In this document: one piece after another, positions 37,001 through 47,479 of the stretch
Layout: every line of letters starts with the position of its first letter
Position numbering within the stretch: position 1 is the stretch's first letter
NCBI GenBank assembly: GCA_010645155.1
Contig: JAAGOF010000319.1
Span: 88,594-152,593 of the forward strand
Length of the DNA: 64,000 bases
Direction: 5' to 3'
Source of the DNA: Tigriopus japonicus
Lineage: Eukaryota > Arthropoda > Copepoda > Harpacticoida > Harpacticidae
The notes under the pieces: model-generated
Databases searched by the model: none
Told to the model about the DNA's origin: nothing
The model's input: the letters and a program-made list of their open reading frames with translations, nothing else
Position numbers and translations under genes: made by a program

Positions 37001-40000
37001 AATGTTGCCTGTAAACACAGCCTTGGAACTAATTCGTTCCAATTCCAAGAGATGGTGATGATCAAAAACCAATCCGACGTTTTTCACGTGAACTTCGTAG
37101 GATCCTTGAATCTGAAGGACAAAAAATAAGCTTTGTTGCTGCAGTTGTTTTCCATAAATTTTTCGGATCTATTGTGATGAAATACATTTCGTAATCTTCG
37201 AACAATAAGAAGTTATGAAAGCCGTTGACTAATTTCAATGACATATTTCTTAACAATGGCATTCCAAGCATTTCAAGACCAGTCTCGGCAATGTTTTGTA
37301 TAGCTAATATAGCAACCATATGAAACAAAAAATGAATAACATCTTCAAAGCCATTTTCAGAAAACTTTGAACGAAGTTGTCAATATAGTCATCCACTATG
37401 ATTAATTCTAACTTTGTTAGAGATTTAGAAAAATCAAGTTTTGACAAATCAGACCTTCGATAATTTTTTTATTTATTTTTACCAACGTATTTTCATAAAC
37501 AATATAGTTCGAAATATTTTTTTAAGATCTCTAAAACAATCTTGTATGTAAAACTACAGTACTACACTTCAGTCAAAGCAAAAAACACCCTGTATGGGTC
37601 AAAGTTTGAGAAAGGTCAATATCATTTGGCGTTTTTTCGTGATCATTTTGCTCTTTTTAACCTTCTTCTTATTTATTCTATTTTTTCAATGAATTTTGGG
37701 GGAAAGAATAAAAATTTCCTTATATTTGGAATGTTCAGCTTCTCCAAATTTATGATTGAATTGTGGCTATTTTTACTTTTTATTATCTCTGGGAAGAGCC
37801 TTCTAAACGCAAATTCCCTTACAAACATCATCCTTTAAAATAGATATCAGATGTTCAAAATATGCCACAAAATAATCTTTAAGAATGGGGATGACGGTGA
37901 AACGTGAAAAAAACAAAAACTAAATCAAATCGTTTGTATTTGCTCCCAAAAGTTAAGTTTTTTTCCATTCTTAACCACCACCAAACCTAGTGAGTGGTAG
38001 AATTTATTCCATAAGGCGATGAGATGGTTCGCCATCAAAACTTTTCCCCCATTACCTTGATTCTAAATGTGTTTCCTTTGGAGGTCTCGTCCAACGCGAG
38101 TTTACCAAAGTTAAGATCCAATTTGAGTTGCCGACAACTTTCCAACAGAATGGAAACGTTTCCAGTTCTGAGAGTGGAAGGCAAACTTTGGAGAGGGCCT
38201 AGAAGGAACTTGGAGATCTGGCCATTGTATTGGCCTTTGGGACAGGAGCAAGTGAAGTCAAAGGCCTCGCTCGATCTGAAAAACAATGAGATCAACAGTC
38301 AGATTTAAATTTACTTGGCTGTTTTGGTAGTTGTTTTGATGTGCTCAAATTTAGTAAGTTTGCAATAATAAAAGTTGCAACTAACTGATCGATATCAGGA
38401 AACTTGATCGATTTATGAACCAGAAACGGTGGTTTTCGTATAAAGATTGCAACAAGGAGTTTTCTCGGTAGCATAGACGCAATTGTGTTGGGTGAATAAC
38501 TTTCCCCACACACGAAAAAGCAATCAGACAATTAGTGAATAATTGTATTCCAATCAACTACTATCACCAGAATGGCTGTCTTAGAGATGCTTTAGGTAAA
38601 GAAGCTCATGGGAAAGAAGCGTCGACACAGTCACGTTGTTTGGCTTTTTCGAAGCTTCAAATGTTTGCCGTTGTTATCGCCACCATCAATCGGGAAGTTC
38701 AAGTTAAAACGAAAATCGAATTTGCTATCAGTTTAAGTAGAGCACTATAATAGTGCTCTAAGTTTACCTAGATCATGACAGCAAAGATTGATAGAGTAAT
38801 TGGATCATAAAAGAAGATGGATTCAAGCCCTTCCATGGATATATTTTTCGGTCAAAGTCTTCTATTTTCAATATTTTTTTTTCTCTTGTACTTCCCGGTA
38901 TGTTTGGATTTTTAAAAGCTTTTTTGATAAAACCACCGTCGCTAGTGTTCTGACGACGTTTCTTTCACATGAGCTTCTGTAGCTTCAGGTTGTCTGAACC
39001 AGGAAACTCTCACCACAGGACGCGAGCTTCAGCTGACGCGAAGCCCAAAACGACCCTTATAACGGTGCGGCTCTGCAGTGAATTTGAACGAAATTGCTAA
39101 AAGACGATAGAAAAGGTGTTTGATAGGAAACATCACTCCAGAACAAAATTCCTTCATTGGATAGCGCTCCTTTTCCTGCCATTTATTTTAATAATGATGC
39201 TTTCTGTCCTCAGGAATTGGTCAAAACTGAGCTACTTTAGACCACTGACTTGCACAAAACTGAGAATGGATCTCATTAAACGCATGTACAACATAAAAAC
39301 GATATTACCAACTTCAGACAACAGGTTCAATTTTACTCAGGCTAGAGAACTTTGGCTGTGTTTTTAACAATGAGGCATGGCGTAGTGCGTACTGCGTCGG
39401 GTTGTCGTACGGATGGCTGGGGTCCAATCCCGGCTGACTGCCACTCTCCCAAAACTCAACTCTTTGGAGTCAAAATTTAGCATTTGAACCGTCTTTCAAT
39501 GCAAAAATCAAATCTACAAAACTCAACTCTTCGGAGTCAAAATTTAGCGTTGAACTGTCTTTCAATGCAAACTAGGCAAGCCCCGGTTCGATCTCGGGCT
39601 TGCCGAGTCCTAGTGGCCTGTAGTATTAAGTTAAATGCAGTAGTCACGGCCCTTGACGGCATAAATGGGCGAACCTGGGGTCATTCCCGAGGGTGAGGTA
39701 AAAATTAATGCTTGTTAGCTTGTCCAAATGGAGCGGCAATATCCCCATATGGCGTACAGCCTCTATCAGATCATAGCTGCGAAGCTGCGTTCTGACTCCA
39801 CCACAAACAAACAAACAACACTTTGCTGCTGTTGCTAGGTACTTATAATCTAAAACCATTGGTATTTCAGGGTAAGTTTGATGAGTCAAGGATGAGTGAT
39901 GAACGCGATTTAACCAAGAGTGGGGTGAATTTAATTATCTCTAAGAGCCAGAGACACATACTAGAATGTTGTCTAGACAATTCATTCACTGATTTACTAT

Positions 40001-43000
40001 TAAATATTGAGTCCATAATCCTTCCCTATCGTTTGCTCCTTGGGATCGCTTTGGGCTTTTGAAAACAACAACAAACAGTTGTCTTCACATCCTTTTCTGT
40101 AAGTACTGTATATCCATGATCTGAACTATGCCTTAATAAGCATTTTCAATATAACGCTGAGTCGTAACATTGCTCTCAATAGAGGGCGCTTCTCAGCTAA
40201 GTGCTGCAATTTAGTATAGAAGCAATTATGTTTGGTGAAGATTTGGTGATGGATTAAAATTTTTTTAAACTTTTTATGTTAAATCGTAATTAATCATTAG
40301 TAATAGAATTGAAAGCTGGTGTTGCCATATTCGTCTTTGGTTAGATTTATGGGTCAGAAAGCTTAACACAACCAGGATGGCAAGAAACATGGATTCCAAG
40401 TTAAAAGTGCCAGAACTGTCAACTCGACCAAAGATATCTAGACTACTGGATATCTTACGACAATATAATGAACGATCTCCTGGGAAATGCTCACAAACCG
40501 GTTTTTTGGCCTGTTTTGCCAACGAAGTGGTCAGTCTTAAGAAATCCAGTAGTCCTCATACCTATGACTCTACACACAACAGTAGTGCATAGGCATAATA
40601 AACCAAGGGCTTGCTCGTGACATTGCTTTCAATATAGAGTCAAATGCCTGATTTTTCAGACTTTATATGAAATAATAAGCCCTTATTCAAGGACAACCGG
40701 CATAAAGGCAAAAAGATGGCCTGATTTTAATCAGTTTTTGTTTAATGATTTTTTATTGAACGTTTAATTTAGGCCTCAAACAAACATGTTTAGGTCAAGA
40801 AGAATCTTTGGCGAATTATGGCGTTAGTTCTCAATCTACTGATGATAATTTGAATTTTAAGTTGTTTTATAGTTCCTGTTTAGTGTACAGCAACGATTGC
40901 AACAAGTTATGACAAAAAGTCTCAGAATTGACGTTTTTGAACTCAATGTGCTGTGTTGTTTAGTGTTAAATCGATTGTGGAAAGTCAAGTCTTCAATTGG
41001 CCTTTGTATGCGCACCCGCGAAGATTTGATGGTAATTGGCTTGACACTTGCTTTTTTGTCTAATTGACCGCTAATAAACAGTTTCGTTCTGCAAAGAGCA
41101 ATGAATGTAATGTAGATTGATGTGTGTCTTATTAGGGAAAGTGTAGTACACAATCCGCACTCAAGAGCCTTCATTCCCATTGGATGCAAACAGCAACAGA
41201 AAAATGGCTTTCCATTTAAGTTAATGAAGACAACATATGAATCAGAGAAATCAAAAAGTCCTCCCAGATCTAAAAAATAAGTTGCCAAGTTTCCATCGGC
41301 TTGACTGACCTACTTCTATGTTATCTTTTAATTGTAATTTTTTAGTGGATGATTCATAAGAAAATAAACAGCTAAACATGTCCGTAACTGGCAAACAGAT
41401 CATATAATCTGCACGACCCCAAGATCGATCTTTACGTCTAAAAAACTAGCCTCTGTTCCGTTTCTTTTGAAACACCCGGAAGTTCCATCTTTTATGACAA
41501 ACCGGAAGTAGCGATATTATGGCTACTTTTCGTTACCTACAATAATACAAAGATAACTGAAACGGAGAATAATGAATGATATCCTAGAAATAAAAGGGCA
41601 ACAAAACAAAAATAAGTAAAAAGTAACTAATATTCAAAGTAAAACACTTGGGGGACACATTGTCATTTTTTAGAAATTCATTTTCAATTTTTTTTTTCGA
41701 TATCATTATTTGACCTGAACCTTTATTTAAGCATATTAAGCAAAGCGAAAGAATACTAAAAAAGAACAATATTGGCAAATGGCAAATAAACATTATAGAT
41801 AGTGATGGACCGAAAGCGCTTTCAGCCGAAATTTCGGTTTCGGTAATGCCTACCGAAACCGAAAGCAGACATGCACTCTAAAAATTGGAGTTTGACAACA
41901 AAATAAAAAAAAATGTTTGTCCAAAAACCTCTGAAATTTAAGTTTCCTCATTTTTTTAAAATTTGCGACTATCCAACATCGAACACACGAGCAATTTAAT
42001 TCTAAAGGTGGATTTTGCATTTATACAATTATGTAGTCAGCTGCTTTCGGTTTCGGTTTCGGTTATGAGCCCTTTCGGTCCATCACTAATTATTGAGCTT
42101 AAACGCAATGTTGAATATCAAGGAAGAGCATGGTGTGTTAACAATTTGAGAAACCTTCCTTTAGAGCCCCAAAGGTTCCCAATATTCTGGTTGGTCTTCT
42201 GGTCTTCGAAGCCCATTCTCTACAGTCGCTCCTTAGACAAGCGGATGTTCCAAATTAGTGCCCCACAGATCCCCATGGAATAGAGGCCAACTCTAACGAC
42301 AACCGCACTTGAAACCAGCGCTAGAGGAGGTTCTCTCAATGCATTGGTATCACAGAAAACCTCGGTCCAAAGTTATCATTTTTTCCATCGCTTGTGCTTC
42401 ATTGTTCCCCTTGCATCGAAAGCAGACATTTGTGACGGAGAATGCTTTTGTCTTTTGATCTAAAGAGGTTATTGTGATGCTCTCTTAAAGTACTGTGTCC
42501 GAGGTTGGATCGCTCTTGATTTTCTTTCAAGATTATCCAGTTCTAATGGTTGCGTCTCAACTTAAGGAGAATTGCTTGGGCATTGGCATAAATAAACCTT
42601 ATCGTAGAATCTAAATCGTCCCATGTAATTAAACTTTGAAATGAGTGGCAGAATTCTGGAGTGATATCCATCATCAAAAAATCATTCCATAACACTATCT
42701 CCTGGTTCAAAGCTCAACTAACTTGCTAAAAGATTAAGCATTTTCTCTTAACGGTTCTTCAGTCTTGCCTAGAGCAACTCATGCCGACCAAGTGTCAAAT
42801 TGATCTTCATGGTCTATTGGAAGTATTAAAGAACTTCATGGGAAAGAGGCGTCAATTCTGTCAAGTTTTTAGGCTATTTTGAAGCTTCAAATGTTTGCCG
42901 TTGTCGTCGCTCCCGTCAATCAGGAAGTTCCAGTTTAAACGAAATTTAATGTTGCAATCAATTAATGTAGATCATGCCAATAAGAATTGATCCAGCCATG

Positions 43001-46000
43001 GTATCGCAAAGTAAGATGTGTTCAAACCTTTGCAAAGACATTTTATCGTTTAAAGGGTCCTATTTGCTGCATTTTTTCTTTTCTACTTCATGTTTTGGCT
43101 TTTTTAAAAGATTCACTTAAAACCCCACTGTAGCTAGTGTTCCACCGACGCTTCTTCCCTATAAGTTGTAGGAAGTAATGCGATTTAGTGAGCAATTGGC
43201 AATTTGTAAATGAAAATTTGTCAACTATTTGACTCAACAATTAAATTAATTGAAATTACGTAATTGTGATGACACTTACCCTTCATCTTGCCCATTGTTG
43301 TGTATCTGAAAATCGTGTCTGTGCTCTCCTTCATTCCTCTTATTGTGCGTTCCTCCTTCCCATATAAACCTGTACTTTCTTCTGTCCAATATCCATTCTT
43401 CCTACGTTATTCTACGAATAAACTCCTTCCACCGTTCTCTCGGTTTCCCATGTTTTGTCGTAGTTGTACATAACACCTATGTCTGATAAATTACAAGTAT
43501 AATTGGAACGAAATAAGCATGCATAACAAAATTCCTTGCTTAAAAAGATGTTAATTTTCCAAGGTTCTAGAGATCTTCAGTTTTCCTTGATGCATAGCTG
43601 TCAATCAAGTTGTTTCAAAACCTTTGCATTCTCATCCGGTTTGTTCCGCCAAAGTTTCCCTCTTTAACGCAACATTAGCTGAGTTTATATACCCTGTGAC
43701 AACTTGAGTTGTGACAGAAATTTTTCGCTACCACACGCCATTGACTTCAATTGCAAACTCGAAAGTACATAAGTTAGGACAAGAAATCCTGTGGCAAAAG
43801 TTATGAAAGAGTTTTGCGACGGGGTTTTCAAGCTTAGCTTTCTTTGAACGATTTTATGTGGCAACTTACGTACTTTCGTGTTTGCAAATGAAACCAACGG
43901 CGTGTGGTAACGTAAAATTTCTGTAACAACTCAAGTTGTCACAGGGTATATAAACTCAGCTATTGTGTTACTAAAAGAAACAGCTGACCATTACCGAAAA
44001 CTAGATAACTGGGGGCAATCATGAAAAAAGCTTGGTGTAAACCATTTCCTACCTATTTCTGGTTTTATTCTTGCTTTGAATGGAGCAAATTAAATTCTTA
44101 AAAAAGTGTTAGGCCGATTAAATGAAAACAAAAACAAACTCATGTTTCGTAAGTAGTAATGAATCGAAAGTGCGTTCGGCTTTCGGCTGAACCTTTCTAT
44201 TTAGAGCTCTTTTGGGCCCATCACTAATCGTAGGGGATAAAAAAGTTTTAACTTCACTTTTCACTTACAAGTATTTGTTGGTTTACTTTTTGTGATTCTC
44301 AAGACTTAAATGTTTTAGTGGAATATACACAATTTCGGGTGTTTATGCTTTCAAGTGTTGTTTTGTGTTCTGTTTCCTGTTAGTTAGCCATTGGAAGTTC
44401 ATACTAAAAAAGGATCAATTCATTCTTTTTTTAAATATTTATTGCGATATTTTTTTTTCTCATTGGATATATATACATTTGACACATACAATTAATGCAA
44501 TGTAGTCATGGGGGCCCATTCTGGGTTCGCGAGGCGCCATTCGAGGCGGAATATCCACTGGACAGAGGGGGTTAGTTGGAAAATTCAAAAAGTCTTATTT
44601 CCTTGATTTTATTGCATTTTGCTTTTTTTACATAACGTGTCGATTGTTCTGTGCTATATAAATGTGAAAATGTTGGCTCTTTTTTTATTATGAACATGTT
44701 GGTTTATTGCCTTATGCACTTAAAATAAGAAATTTATCGGATTATAATTTTGGCCAAGTGCCTTTTATAATACCCTGTCTATTTGTACATTTGCCTCAAA
44801 AACGTTAAGAACCATCTCTGAATATTTGCTGAAAAGACTATACTTTGTATTATTCAATGGGCATTTGTGCTTTTGCAGAAATTCCACGTTTTCCAACAAA
44901 CATGTAAAGGAAGTAAATTGCTTTTCCAATTGATGACCTTCAATTACGGAACATTGCCATCATGAAACAACTTTGCACAAGACATAAATAGAATATTGGA
45001 AGAAGCGAGGAGCAGCCACTAATTCCTAATAGCCACTAGTTTCAGATGGGAATTAGGGATGGGTGGGAATGCGACAAAATTTACGTGTTTTCGTGCTTCT
45101 AAAACGTCTCATGAATGCCTTGATTCATTCGATGCATTGCATTTGCTTCCATTTTTATAAATAAAACCTCTTGTGTACAATCCTTCTGAAACACAGTTTT
45201 TTCGATTTTTAAAATTTTTCAAAGTCCAATTTTGAAGACATGGGCAACTTATAATTTTATTGTGAATTTTTAAACGTGATTTTGTAGTCGACTACATTCG
45301 GTTTTGGTTCTGCCCTCTTTCGGCCAAAACTTTCGGTTTCGGTTAAGAGCCCTTTTGGTCCATCACTACTTCAACCTAATGATTTGGTGTTTCAATAAAG
45401 TACGTCCTATGGCTTGAAATTTTGTCTTATCGCAAAACCAAAGCTTGTGAAGCTGAGGTAGTCAGGTTATAAATTAAGCTTCTGAGATCTTCATCTTTCA
45501 CAAACTCAGGATAACTATTGAAATCTTGAGCTTCTAACCCAAGAAAACAATGAAGGATATGTTGTGCTTCCACATGGTTGTCTTGGCAAATTATTTGATT
45601 CACGAAAAGCAACACTGAAAGAGGCAGCTGATTTTTCTGAGTAACTACCGTAACTACCCAAAACGACAAAGGACTAAATTAGAGGAACGAAACTAGCAGA
45701 TTAACAAAAACCTTCTTTGTTGGGATTGGGATTGGGAACAAATGTGGGGGATTATTCCCCACATTGGATAAAATTGGCAAAATATTTCAAATTATACGGA
45801 AGTTTTAACACAAAAACCCAACCATTAAAAAAATCTTTGGAAAATTCCTTTCTCTTGCTCTAGTCTTTTACCTTTTGGGTAGTCCTCTTGGACATCTTGC
45901 GAGACTGGATTTTTTCTGTGGCATCAATTAGTTGTTTGTAGTGATGGGCTGAAAGCCCTTTCTTTTACGGCCGAAATTTCGGTTTCGGTTTCGGTTATGC

Positions 46001-47114
46001 CTACCGAAACCGAAAGCAGACATGCACTATTGGGTCCTTTAAGGAGCAGCTGACTGGGAGGTCACAGTACATAAGACTGGGAGGTCACCATAGTAATACA
46101 GCTCCACAAATTGCACCCTGACACAAACATGTGACCCATTTTCGAGCTTCTAAAGGTATATCGGACACATAGGAACAGAAATTTTGTGCATCAAAGCTCA
46201 AAGGTTGCACGTGATTTCCATTTCACTGGTTGCGCTTGAAGGACTCAATAAAGGACGGAGTTTGACAACAAAATCGAAAAAATTTTCGTCCAAAAACCAC
46301 TGAAATTCAAATTTCCCGATTTCTTCAAAATCTACGCCCTACCCAACATCGAACACATGAGCAATTTAATTTTTAAGGTGGGTATTGCATTTACACAATT
46401 TTGTAGTCAGCTGCTTTCGGTTTCGGTTTCGAATTCTGTTAAGCCCCTTTTCGGCCGAAACTTTCGGTTTCGGTTATGAGCCCTTTCGGTCCATCACTAG
46501 TTGTTTGACAACTCATTGGCCTTAATATGCTTCTTGAATTACTAATTTACGTTACTTTTCTGCCATTTATTGTTACTTATTTACAAGAAGTGTTTCTTCA
46601 TTTGCTATTGTTAAACTAACTTTTTCCTTGATTGAGCTTGGTATCTGTTTGAGATCTCAAAAAGAACCAGAGAAGACGCCAATGAACTATTTCTGCCTGA
46701 TTAAAAGTTATCAGGTTCCTCAGGAAACATTTGCAAATGGTAATTTGCAGAATTGTGCGTCATCTATACATGCAATGTCATATTCTCACATTTGCAACAC
46801 TCCCTCATAGTCAATGAGGTTGTATTTTTGCCATCTAATCACCCCCTTTGAACTAAAAATGCAAGCCTAATTTTCAATGGCACCATAATACATGCTTCAA
46901 CATACGGCAAATCCGTACTTTTAATTTCATTTTCATTTTAAAAAGTATGTTATTCCTACCTGGAATCGCCTTGAGCTCGAGATTTCGGGAGACCCCGATA
47001 AACACATTTGGGTAGGTTTGGGTCTCGTCTCAAACGATTCCCATTTCTTTGAGCCCAGATGCTTGGAATGGTCACCCATGTCACGAGAACGAAGTAAAAG
47101 AGCAAATGCTTCAT
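31049..47114 (-). CDS. Unrecognised type I membrane protein with long acidic/basic tail
   Basis: Five exons: 47114-46960, 38275-38056, 37111-36948, 33765-33530 and 32046-31049. Their phases agree throughout and they encode 590 residues. MKHLLFYFVLVTWVTIPSIWA is a clear signal peptide. The ectodomain (about 22-320) has CSCPKGQY, repeated short strand-like stretches with asparagines (VTNSRFETIP, IHNITRVRLNHNQF, VVVANNVLDV), and N-glycosylation sites NVS, NIS, NQT and NIT. This resembles a right-handed beta-helix rung pattern. A hydrophobic span at about 325-357 is followed by a CCCC-RRC cluster. The cytoplasmic tail of about 225 residues has Pro-rich, Asp/Glu-rich and finally Lys/Ser-rich segments. 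I do not recognise the family. The first intron is 8.7 kb and loaded with repeats. The gene ends tail-to-tail with SLC5, the stops only 84 bp apart. Confidence 0.85.
32047..32940. other. Part of intron 4 of the membrane-protein gene, nothing recognised
   Basis: No exon or bounded repeat was recognised. Confidence 0.45.
32943..33410. mobile_element. 460-bp TA-flanked MITE family, copy B
   Basis: It begins GAGCACAATAATAACAGAG and ends CTGTTATTATAGTGCTC, with TA on each side (32941-32942 and 33411-33412). This fits a Tc1/mariner-type TA duplication. It is more diverged from copies A and C than they are from each other, and lies in intron 4 of the membrane-protein gene. Confidence 0.9.
33780..35090. 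other. Intronic stretch (intron 3), nothing recognised
   Basis: AT-rich DNA without exon-like frames or repeat ends. Confidence 0.45.
35098..35665. repeat. Inverted pair of degenerate minisatellite arrays (foldback structure)
   Basis: At 35098-35250, about seven units of 20-22 bp built on CAACTCGACCCAGYGGA run in one direction. At 35535-35665 about six units of the complement, GGGTCGAGTTGTCC, run in the other. Between them a perfect hairpin (35357-35392) pairs AAACTCTGCAGGAG with CTCCTGCAGAGTTT across an 8-nt loop. The whole is a large potential cruciform within an intron. Confidence 0.75.
35700..36940. other. Intronic stretch (intron 3), nothing firm
   Basis: One plus-strand frame at 36411-36620 begins with a signal-peptide-like stretch and could end at a donor, but nothing supports it downstream. 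Otherwise nothing was seen. Confidence 0.35.
37112..38055. other. Intron 2 of the membrane-protein gene, nothing recognised
   Basis: AT-rich sequence without gene-like or repeat structure. Confidence 0.45.
38592..38985. mobile_element. MITE with AAAGAAGCTCATGGGAAAGA ends, copy 3, with nested insertion
   Basis: The left end AAAGAAGCTCATGGGAAAGA is identical to copy 1. The right end, ACGTTTCTTTCACATGAGCT, is slightly diverged. It carries a 19-bp TA-flanked insertion at 38740-38758. Confidence 0.85.
38740..38758. mobile_element. 19-bp palindromic relic made only of MITE ends
   Basis: GAGCACTATAATAGTGCTC equals the first bases of the 460-bp family's left end fused to the last bases of its right end. 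TA lies on each side (38738-38739 and 38759-38760). All internal sequence of the element is missing. Confidence 0.75.
39372..39825 (+). mobile_element. tRNA-derived SINE with internal duplication and (CAAA)n tail
   Basis: The head carries an RNA polymerase III A-box-like TGGCGTAGTGCG (about 39380) and a B-box-like GGTCCAATCCC (about 39420), in tRNA-like order and spacing. The body has a tandem duplication of about 55-60 bp (AAAACTCAACTCTTYGGAGT at about 39456 and 39518). It ends in a tail CCACAAACAAACAAACAAC. Similar flanks ACTTTGGCTG and ACTTTGCTGCTG may be an imperfect target duplication. It lies in intron 1 of the minus-strand membrane-protein gene. Confidence 0.7.
40376..41031 (+). CDS. 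Candidate nested exons resembling a nuclear-receptor ligand-binding domain
   Basis: Two plus-strand open segments have splice-like borders and matching phase. The first is 40376-40529 (after AACCAG, before GTCAGT), containing PKISRLLDILRQYNERSPGK. The second is 40873-41031 (after TTTTATAG, before GTAATT), containing QQVMTKSLRIDVFELNVLCC. Joined in phase 0, the second piece shows the spacing of nuclear-receptor helices 6-8 (M/F-xx-L-x-I-D-xx-E-xxx-L-xx-LVL). A further open piece at about 39853-40062 follows an acceptor-like TATTTCAG. No DNA-binding domain with its CxxC pairs was found, so this could be a fragment or chance. It lies inside intron 1 of the minus-strand gene. Confidence 0.3.
41040..41790. 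other. Intronic stretch (intron 1 of membrane-protein gene), nothing recognised
   Basis: AT-rich. A 143-residue minus-strand frame (40857-41288) was judged to be chance. Confidence 0.4.
41800..42088. mobile_element. hAT MITE with TAGTGATGGACCGAAAG ends, copy 1
   Basis: The ends TAGTGATGGACCGAAAG and CTTTCGGTCCATCACTA are inverted, with subterminal GGTTTC repeats. The flanks ATTATAGA and ATTATTGA match at seven of eight bases, an 8-bp target duplication. It is the reference copy of a family with relatives at 44154, 45055, 45939 and 53527. Confidence 0.85.
42832..43168. mobile_element. MITE with AAAGAAGCTCATGGGAAAGA ends, copy 4
   Basis: The left end AAAGAACTTCATGGGAAAGA and the right end GACGCTTCTTCCCTATAAGT are diverged forms of the family ends. 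The interior GCTTCAAATGTTTGCCGTTG is shared with copy 3. Confidence 0.8.
43677..43961. mobile_element. Palindromic MITE with AGCTGAGTTTATATACCC ends
   Basis: Inverted ends run for more than 70 bp with few mismatches: AGCTGAGTTTATATACCCTG pairs with CAGGGTATATAAACTCAGCT, and inner pairs include ACCACACGCC with GGCGTGTGGT. The flank ATT (or TA) is duplicated. At 285 bp it could form one long hairpin. Confidence 0.85.
44154..44226. mobile_element. hAT MITE TAGTGATGG family, 73-bp internally deleted copy
   Basis: It runs from TAGTAATGAATCGAAAG to CCCATCACTA. The flanks TTCGTAAG and ATCGTAGG match at six of eight bases, so the short form probably transposed as such. Confidence 0.65.
45055..45368. 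mobile_element. hAT MITE TAGTGATGG family, diverged copy
   Basis: The right end is clear (TTTCGGTTAAGAGCCC... CCATCACTA). The left end, TAGGGATGGGTGGGAA, is only similar. The interior TCTAAAACG and TTTTTAAAATTTTTC segments resemble copy 1. Boundaries are approximate. Confidence 0.55.
45427..45669 (-). other. Isolated 80-residue open frame, not recognised
   Basis: A frame with ordinary amino-acid composition (QDNHVEAQHILHCFLGLEAQ, SLIYNLTTSASQAL) ends at a stop at 45427. No splice signals or neighbours assign it to a gene. It may be a transposon relic between two MITEs, or chance. Confidence 0.2.
45939..46499. mobile_element. hAT MITE TAGTGATGG family with perfect 8-bp duplication and nested insert
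   Basis: The ends are TAGTGATGGGCTGAAAG and CTTTCGGTCCATCACTA. The flanks are a perfect GTTGTTTG duplication (45931-45938 and 46500-46507), as for hAT transposases. Compared with copy 1 it holds about 225 extra bp (about 46030-46255), bounded by TTGGGTCCTT and AAGGACTCAA, which looks like a second element inserted inside. Confidence 0.9.
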
Positions 47115-47337
47115 TTTTAGCCATCTACAAAGGCCCAATATTGGTCAAGAAGCAAAAGTTTAGTTAGCTTATTTTCGGTATATCTGCAAGAGGTTGGCAA
47201 AAAATTGCTGGATCATTATGGTAATGGTGCTGAAAATGACATGGGAGGACAGGTTAGAGAAAATTGCCGGGCTTATGAAATATTGATACGTGAACTTACC
47301 TATTGATGTAGTAAGGGTGAGTTTGGCTGGAGTATCA

Positions 47338-47476
47338 CTAGAACATGTCATTCAAACACTCGCACTCATTGAGATTCACTTGAAAGTCACAAGGAGGAGT
47401 AATTGGACTCACATTGTCTGACAGGCTTGCGAACATCTTGAAATTCATAAAGTCTTCGTTTCCACAGAGTTTAAAC
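47338..47476 (-). CDS. Candidate terminal exon of an unrecognised Cys-rich protein
   Basis: A strong acceptor (TTTCCTTTCTCCCAAG) precedes an open frame, read as phase 2, of 45 residues to TAG at 47338-47340. It contains LCGNEDFMNFKMFASLSDN and CDFQVNLNECECL. It lies 224 bp upstream of the signal-peptide exon of the 590-residue protein, on the same strand, so it would be the end of the next gene to the right. Its upstream partner was not established. Confidence 0.4.
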
Positions 47477-47479
47477 CTT

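Noticed and set aside
39380..39450. True tRNA gene
   Set aside because: A/B-box-like motifs are present, but no acceptor or anticodon stem pairing was found; it fits a SINE head better.
40857..41288. 143-residue minus-strand open frame
   Set aside because: It overlaps the plus-strand candidate exon, has no splice or start support and an odd Cys/Ser-rich composition; judged a shadow.
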